This document shows positions 58,690 to 64,000 of a DNA stretch of 64,000 nt, one piece after another. The stretch comes from Sitta carolinensis (lineage: Eukaryota > Chordata > Aves > Passeriformes > Sittidae), in the NCBI GenBank assembly GCA_032173965.1, contig CM063283.1:108276108-108340107 (forward strand), in the 5' to 3' direction. Under the pieces are notes generated by a model that searched no databases, was not told the origin of the DNA, and was given only the letters and a program-made list of their open reading frames with translations. The position numbers and the translations under genes were made by a program. Each line of letters opens with the position of its first letter. Within the stretch, counting starts at the first letter, position 1.

Positions 58690-61600
58690 GAGCCAGCAAT
58701 ATTAAAAGGCAATAATATAGCCCAGCTGTAGGAAGCCTGTTTTCATGGGGAGAAATATTTTCCTGTGACAAGTTTCAAGCAGTTAAGCTCCAGAGAGCTT
58801 CACAGTACAGGCAGAAGCTTTGTACATTTCTATATGAATATGTATTTAATTATGACTCCAGTGCAGAACACATTAGCATAAATAAAGAGGAGAAATAGAA
58901 AGCAGAAAAGGAGGGAGGGGAAAGGTCTGGTTTTCACCTGTCTCTGCTGGTAGCAGCCCCGACTCCTCACCATCCTAGGGAGGACACGGAGCCGTGCTTG
59001 GACATTACAGCCAGCCCAGCAGGTAGGAGCAGCCTCCTCAGCCCATGGTCTTGCTTAGGGGTTATTAGACATGGAGCCATGTCAGATAACCACAAACCAG
59101 TATGACAAAGAGACATAGGATGTTGAAGAGCAGCAGAAGAAGAGACTGGTTGTTGGGGGATTTTATAAAGCCATCTGCAGAATCACAGGCCTTGAGAAGA
59201 GTCAAAATGAGCCACAGGAAACTCTCTGTCCCCACATTTTCCAAGAGTTTACACTGGGGGAAGCAGCCTTCAGGCCATCAGAGCTTTCTTCTGGCTGTAA
59301 GTATCTGCCACAGGCTCAGTGTCTGAGGGGAAAGCAGGGCTCTCTCCCTGATCCCAGCCCTCCAATACTGACACCAGCCCCAACTCAACACCTTCCTACA
59401 CCTGCTGCCTTTCAGGGACCTGCCCTTACACAGTGGTTTCCCTCTGGTATATTAACCCTCTGCCTTTTTTGCTATCCATGGGCAAGGGAGAGAGCACACA
59501 TCTCTATCTCAGCTCTCCTTCACCCATTCCACCTTCCCCCTGACAGGGATACAGAATGAGAGTCATTCCCACAACCAGAGTGCTTCATGTTGTCAGATGA
59601 TGATGGGTAAAAGAAGAGATGAACAAGAAAGGTGATGCAGGAGAATGAAAGCTTTGCCTGAAGGCAAACAGAAATCTTCCTCTGTCCCTCAGCCCTGCAG
59701 GAGTGGACCCTTCACATGGTCAGGAACATCCTACTCCCCTGCCCTGTACATGCTGATGGTCTGTAGTCCATCAGCTTTCTGAAATAAATAAATCACATTC
59801 TCTGCAGAGGACAGCACAGGGTTCCTTCTGATGAAACTGTCCTGACTGCTCTGGACCAAAAATAAGAACCTCCTTTTTTAATTATTATTCCTTAAAGCAA
59901 GGGTCTTAAACAGAGGTCCAATATTCTCCTGTTTCTGTACCAACACTCACACATGCCCATCTTCAGCTGAGTTCACAGCTCATCCTCAGGGATATGATGA
60001 ACTTGCAAAAAGTGTGATACTGTTTGATCTTTCATTACTGTGCTTAAAAAATGCACTCTGAGGGAAATATAAATCTGACTCGCTGACAGAAATCCCTCCC
60101 TTTTGTTTGCACTGAAGGTGTTTGGCTGTGCAGCCCCAGCAGCACCAGCAGCAGCTGAATTCCACCTCAACACTGAAAGGCTGAGCAGAAAACAGCTGTG
60201 CCTGGTTTGTTTCTAGGAAGAACCTCCACATTAAACGCAGCTCAGAGCAGGCACAATCCAGGCATCTCTCTCAATGCACATGGTACCCCATCTGCTGTGA
60301 GGGTGTGCTTTTGCCAGTGGAGTTGTCAGGGTTAATATTGCAAGGACTTTTCTTTTCGGAAAAAAATCCATTCTGTAGATGGGGTAGAAAGTTTGAGCCT
60401 CTTGTGGTCAAGGCTGGCTGATCCTTACCTATGTTCAGGGCTGCCTCAACTAGTGCAGAGCTGTTTAATTATTGACAAAGTAAAAAGTCCTCTAACCAAA
60501 CTATGCTTCATTTTAGGAAGAAACAACTCTATCCAGACTGCCTGTGCTTGAAAGTTTCACTTCTTTTTATTTTAACATAAGTGCACATAAAGAAAATATA
60601 AGACCCAGCCTGAATGGTAGCAATGAGTGCTTAATATTCTTTTTGCATAACCGTAACAAATTAGTGCATAACTTAAAAATGTCACTGCACATCTGTGTTT
60701 GGTGTGTGGTGCTGCAAAGTGGGGAGGAGAAGAGTAGAGATCCTGTAAGCTATTTACCTCTCTGCTGAATAACTTCCCTGGCACTTGCTGCAGAGCAGGG
60801 ACAAACACTGAACTCCTACATGGGCAGGACAGTGCCACTGCTGCAGAGAAGGGCTCCAGGACCTGCTGCAGCATTTGGCCTCTGAGGAAGCACTGCCACC
60901 AGGAGCTGGTGGGGCTGCCCATAACCTTTGCTGCTGCTCCTGCAGATAAAATCTGTGGGATCTTGCCTTTCTTCAGGTTTACAACAGTAAGAGCTAAGCT
61001 TTGCAGTGAAGTGTTCTCAGAATTAATCTTCTAATCCTTCTTTTGGTGGCAAAAGAGAAGCTCCAGGGTTTTTTCCAGCAAATCTACTGCATTTTTTTGC
61101 TTTAATGAGGAAGCATGGGGTCTGCTCCCTCCCTACATTGCTAGATGACAATTCACAGCCCCTCAAGCAGCACTTCCAAAGATCATAATTGACTTTGGAT
61201 GAGACCTGGCTTGCCTGAAAAGACAGGAGCAGACACAGCTTCTCACCCACAGCCTCTGAGAGGGCACTTGTTTTTGTGGTGAGTCCCTCCGGGGGCTTCC
61301 CCAGCTGCTCCCATGAGCAACCTGACTGCTGCTGTTCCAGGCACTGAAAAAACACTCAGTGGGTTGAACAGAAAGTACCATCCTCTCATGGTGACAGGCC
61401 ACCATGTTCCTTTCAAAATGTGAGCAGAGGGACATTCTGGAGGGATATGTACTGCTTGTGCTGTCCAGCTCTAGAGATAAATAGGGGACAAGTCTCCATG
61501 GCTGCCAGTCTGGCACCTTTCGTGGGTAATAAAATATGCTCAATGCTTTTCAAGCTTTTCTACAAATAATCAGAACTGTTTGTCACTATGTTGAAGGAAT

Positions 61601-61700
61601 TAGGGGTTTTAGACACTGCTGGAATGTTTAAATAGAGGCCTTTCTTTCAAAAGGGCATGAAATTTAGCTGAAAAGCAGGGTTTGTGAGTGTTCTGCTGGG
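58690..61700. other. Intergenic or intronic DNA, no gene recognised
   Basis: Unique sequence with moderate minus-strand frames (116 codons at 60572-60922, 126 at 61163-61543), none with a recognised motif. Confidence 0.4.
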
Positions 61701-61719
61701 CAGACAAAGTAGCCAGGAC

Positions 61720-62320
61720 AAACTAGCAGGAATGAAGGCAGGATCTCCAAGGGGGTGGATTTCCCCAAGGCGTGTAGGACCACAAAGCCCGGTGACCTTG
61801 AGCATGTTGGCTGCTCCTAATGCTGTCCATGTCTCTGAGTGGGATGGAGGGGACAGAGAAGACACATTCTTGTGAGCCAGTCACCTTCCAGAACATGTAG
61901 GAGGGCCAATTACCACAGGAGAGGACTGAGAGCCAACCTGGAAAAAAACAGTTCTTGGGGGAAGGGGGGAAAGAGACATAAAGGAGAAAGTGCTGCAGGA
62001 GCTGTTGTAGAATGGACTGGGTAATGCTGAGGAAATAGATCTGTGAGTTGTCAGCACAAAAACAATCGCTGAAGTGGGCAGCAGGATAAAGCTGTCCTGG
62101 GGACAAAGTGAGGAGTGAGGAGAGGGACTAAGGCAATGTCCTAAGGTAGTCTGATAGCAGAGAGGAGAAAAACATGTAAAGAAGACAGTGCAAGGACACC
62201 TAGAGAGGTAGGATGAAAACCAGTAGCACGAAAGGCTCCGGAGCACCCCAGGAAGGGAGCTTTTCCATAAAGGAGGAATGATTCACATCAAAGGCAGGCA
62301 ACAGACTGGGAAGGAGGCTT
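61720..62320 (-). mobile_element. Degraded L2/CR1-type LINE reverse transcriptase fragment
   Basis: Three reverse-transcriptase landmarks appear in the right order on the minus strand, in shifting frames. LLPAFDVNHS (62275-62304) corresponds to the LSAAFDTVDHS box with the first catalytic Asp. WFSSYLSRCPCTVF (about 62180-62222) corresponds to WFxSYLxxRxQxV. CFCADNSQIYFLS (about 62026-62060) corresponds to the YADDTQIYLS catalytic box, with YADD decayed to CADN. Spacing between the second and third boxes (about 53 codons) fits the family; between the first and second it is shortened. Frameshifts and loss of the catalytic residues show it is long dead. The exact clade is uncertain. Confidence 0.7.
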
Positions 62321-62344
62321 CAGAGTGTGCCAGGAATAACAACT

Positions 62345-62460
62345 GTGCCTCAGCTCATGTTGTGTTCCCTCTCCGCCTGCAGCACCGTACTCTTCCCATT
62401 TCATCTGCAAACTCTTCAGGGCAGGGACCTGGTCTTCCTCCCCATCTAGCAGTTCAAGAA
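62345..62460 (+). mobile_element. Possible L2/MIR-like 3' tail
   Basis: The plus strand contains AACTCTTCAGGGCAGGGACC followed by a CTGGTCTTCC-type run. This is the phrase that characterises the conserved 3' ends of L2/MIR-like elements in amniotes (a 'gctctt..agggcagggacc' core). It is short, and the rest of the element was not recognised. Confidence 0.3.
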
Positions 62461-62469
62461 ATCATTTCC

Positions 62470-63770
62470 ATTTGTTCCAGGAATATTAACTGGACAGATG
62501 TACATGTGCTCTTTAACATGCAAGAAGTGATACACCCCAAAATATCTGCCGTAGGTTTACTCACTGTGCTGCCACCTCAGGAGCTCAAACCCCTGCAGTG
62601 GATCCCTGTCCTCCTCCACCTCTATTGAGATTAGGAGGCTGTTTCAGTGAAGAAAAGAATACATCATAGAAGAAAAGAGGCCTCTGTTTTGGCTTCTATT
62701 TTTTTTCATTTCCCAGGATCACCCCCATATAAACATTCAACCTTAAACACACATAAAATGCACTTGTAATTCTGCAGAACCCTGGCTACCTCTCTTGGCT
62801 CACTTTTGTTCTCCTGCTGCCTCAGAAAGACACATTTTCATGATGACTGCTCTCCTCCAGAACCTGCCATTCACCTCAACTTGCAATGGCAACTTGCAAC
62901 TCCAAATTCTTCCAGCCCCATTTATGTGGTAAGAGCTGTGTTCAACCCAGAGAGTCTTTAAATTTATACTTAAATGTTTATAACTAACTACAGTTAGTTA
63001 GAAGTGATCCAGGAAGGAATTTAAATGTCTTTTTGCGTCTCTCTAACTCCAGTGGCACTCAAAGCATGTACATAAGGGCTTTGCTAAATGGGAGTGGGCC
63101 TTAATGCACACTTAATCACCTTGCAGTCTGGCCCCAAATGTTTGTCTCTATTGCCGTGATCAAACTCTGTTTCTTGATTTCCTGTCTGCAGTACAGGGAT
63201 AAAGAGAACAGCCGAAGACGTGTGATGAAGAATCCACTGGTCTGACCTTGGGTTTGCTGAATAACTCATGACTGGCAAAAGTGTGGATTGATTTCAGTTG
63301 GATTTTATGAGGCATGGAGCTGGAAAGGCGATTTTTTTCTCCCTCCTCGTTAAATGGCAATGACTAGCCTAGCCATGGCTCCTCATCTTGCATTCAATAT
63401 TTCCCATGTCTGATGGATACCAAGTATTTTCTTTTGTTCCTTGGGTTCTGGGTTTTAACTTCTTTAATTTGTTGATCCTATGTATCTTCTAAAATAAAAG
63501 TAACCCCCTCTGGAAATTCAGTAGCCATGGGGCTACCTTACAGGTCCATGGACTGCCAAACACTGCCCCTGGCTCCTGCAAAAGCTTTGTCTGCTCCCAA
63601 TTTCAAGTTGCACTAATGACAACCAGTATGTGAAAAGCAACATTTGGATTTAGACTGGGGCAAAGTCCCTGTAAACCAAAACTCCTTATCATTTTTTTTT
63701 TCTCGTTTCAAGTTTCAAGACCTATTCCCTGCTCTTGATAAATTCAAATTTTAGTGGTACAGATTTTCTG
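62470..63770. other. Intergenic or intronic DNA, nothing specific seen
   Basis: Unique sequence. A perfect 9-bp inverted repeat (TAACTAACT, AC, AGTTAGTTA) lies at 62981-63000. No exon or repeat family recognised. Confidence 0.4.
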
Positions 63771-63774
63771 CAAC

Positions 63775-64000
63775 GGAGTACTGGATAACCATTTAGTATG
63801 TAGACTAGGAAGCCATTAATAGGGAGCAACAAAGAGGAAAGAAGATTACTACCTTCTAATCTTTCATTTATTCTGTGGGTAGCTAATAATTACTTAGACA
63901 TTATGGCCAGTTCCTATTAATTGCTAAGTTTCATAAAGCACTCTTTCTATAGTCTTTAAAAACAGTAAAGGAAATGACGTATCTAACAGAATGTAGTTTC
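63775..64000. other. Candidate conserved non-coding element at right edge
   Basis: Dense TAAT words (GCCATTAATAGGGAGC, GTAGCTAATAATTACTTAG, CCTATTAATTGC) in repeat-free AT-rich DNA that runs off the window. Regulatory role is inference. Confidence 0.25.

Overview
The window looks like non-coding DNA from a bird nuclear genome. The best evidence is a CR1 retrotransposon 3' end at 51145-51472. It runs from a typical avian CR1 tail into degenerate ATTCTATG octamers, the CR1 3' signature. Short bacterial-style genes, operons, ribosome binding sites and CRISPR arrays are absent. Interspersed repeats are sparse and old: one recognisable avian CR1, one very degraded reverse-strand CR1, two decayed LINE reverse-transcriptase pieces and possible traces of L2/MIR-like or DNA-transposon sequence. 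I recognised no protein-coding exon. The longest open frames (214 and 205 codons) match no family I know and are roughly what chance would give in 64 kb.

The left half (about 0-32.7 kb) holds the most structured DNA. Several blocks are rich in homeodomain-type TAATTA/TAAT motifs, free of recognisable repeats, and keep CpGs where the surroundings have lost them. They lie near 0.1-0.5, 1.1-1.4, 4.4-5.1, 6.7-6.9, 8.0-8.5, 14.2-14.8, 21.0-21.8, 23.2-24.4 and 31.1-32.4 kb. Two are real CpG islands by count (23.16-23.59 and 31.57-31.80 kb). This is the texture of a regulatory landscape, meaning a gene desert or a very long intron near a developmental gene. That reading is inference, because conservation cannot be measured from one sequence. 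A TATA/CRE-like core promoter candidate lies at 6.22-6.29 kb. At 32.54-32.65 kb a short tandem array contains a perfect three-unit heat-shock element 13 bp upstream of TATAAAAG, followed by an ATG in a perfect GCCACC context that opens a 100-codon frame.

The right half (32.7-64 kb) is plainer. It has a reverse-strand ancient CR1 (33.7-34.1 kb), long poly(T) tracts (38.3 and 50.0 kb), a GTGA microsatellite (41.5 kb), LINE protein fossils (42.6-42.9 and 61.7-62.3 kb), a near-perfect RFX X-box (48.04 kb), a cluster of TGATTA sites (50.28 kb), the CR1 tail (51.1-51.5 kb) and paired inverted repeats (58.60-58.63 kb). An 80-bp tandem duplication at 13.0-13.15 kb differs between copies only in homopolymer lengths, so it may be an assembly artefact.

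There are no interacting genes to describe. If the region has a function it is most likely cis-regulatory, possibly with unannotated non-coding transcripts starting at the CpG islands. Calls of candidate conserved elements rest on composition and motif texture only and carry low confidence.
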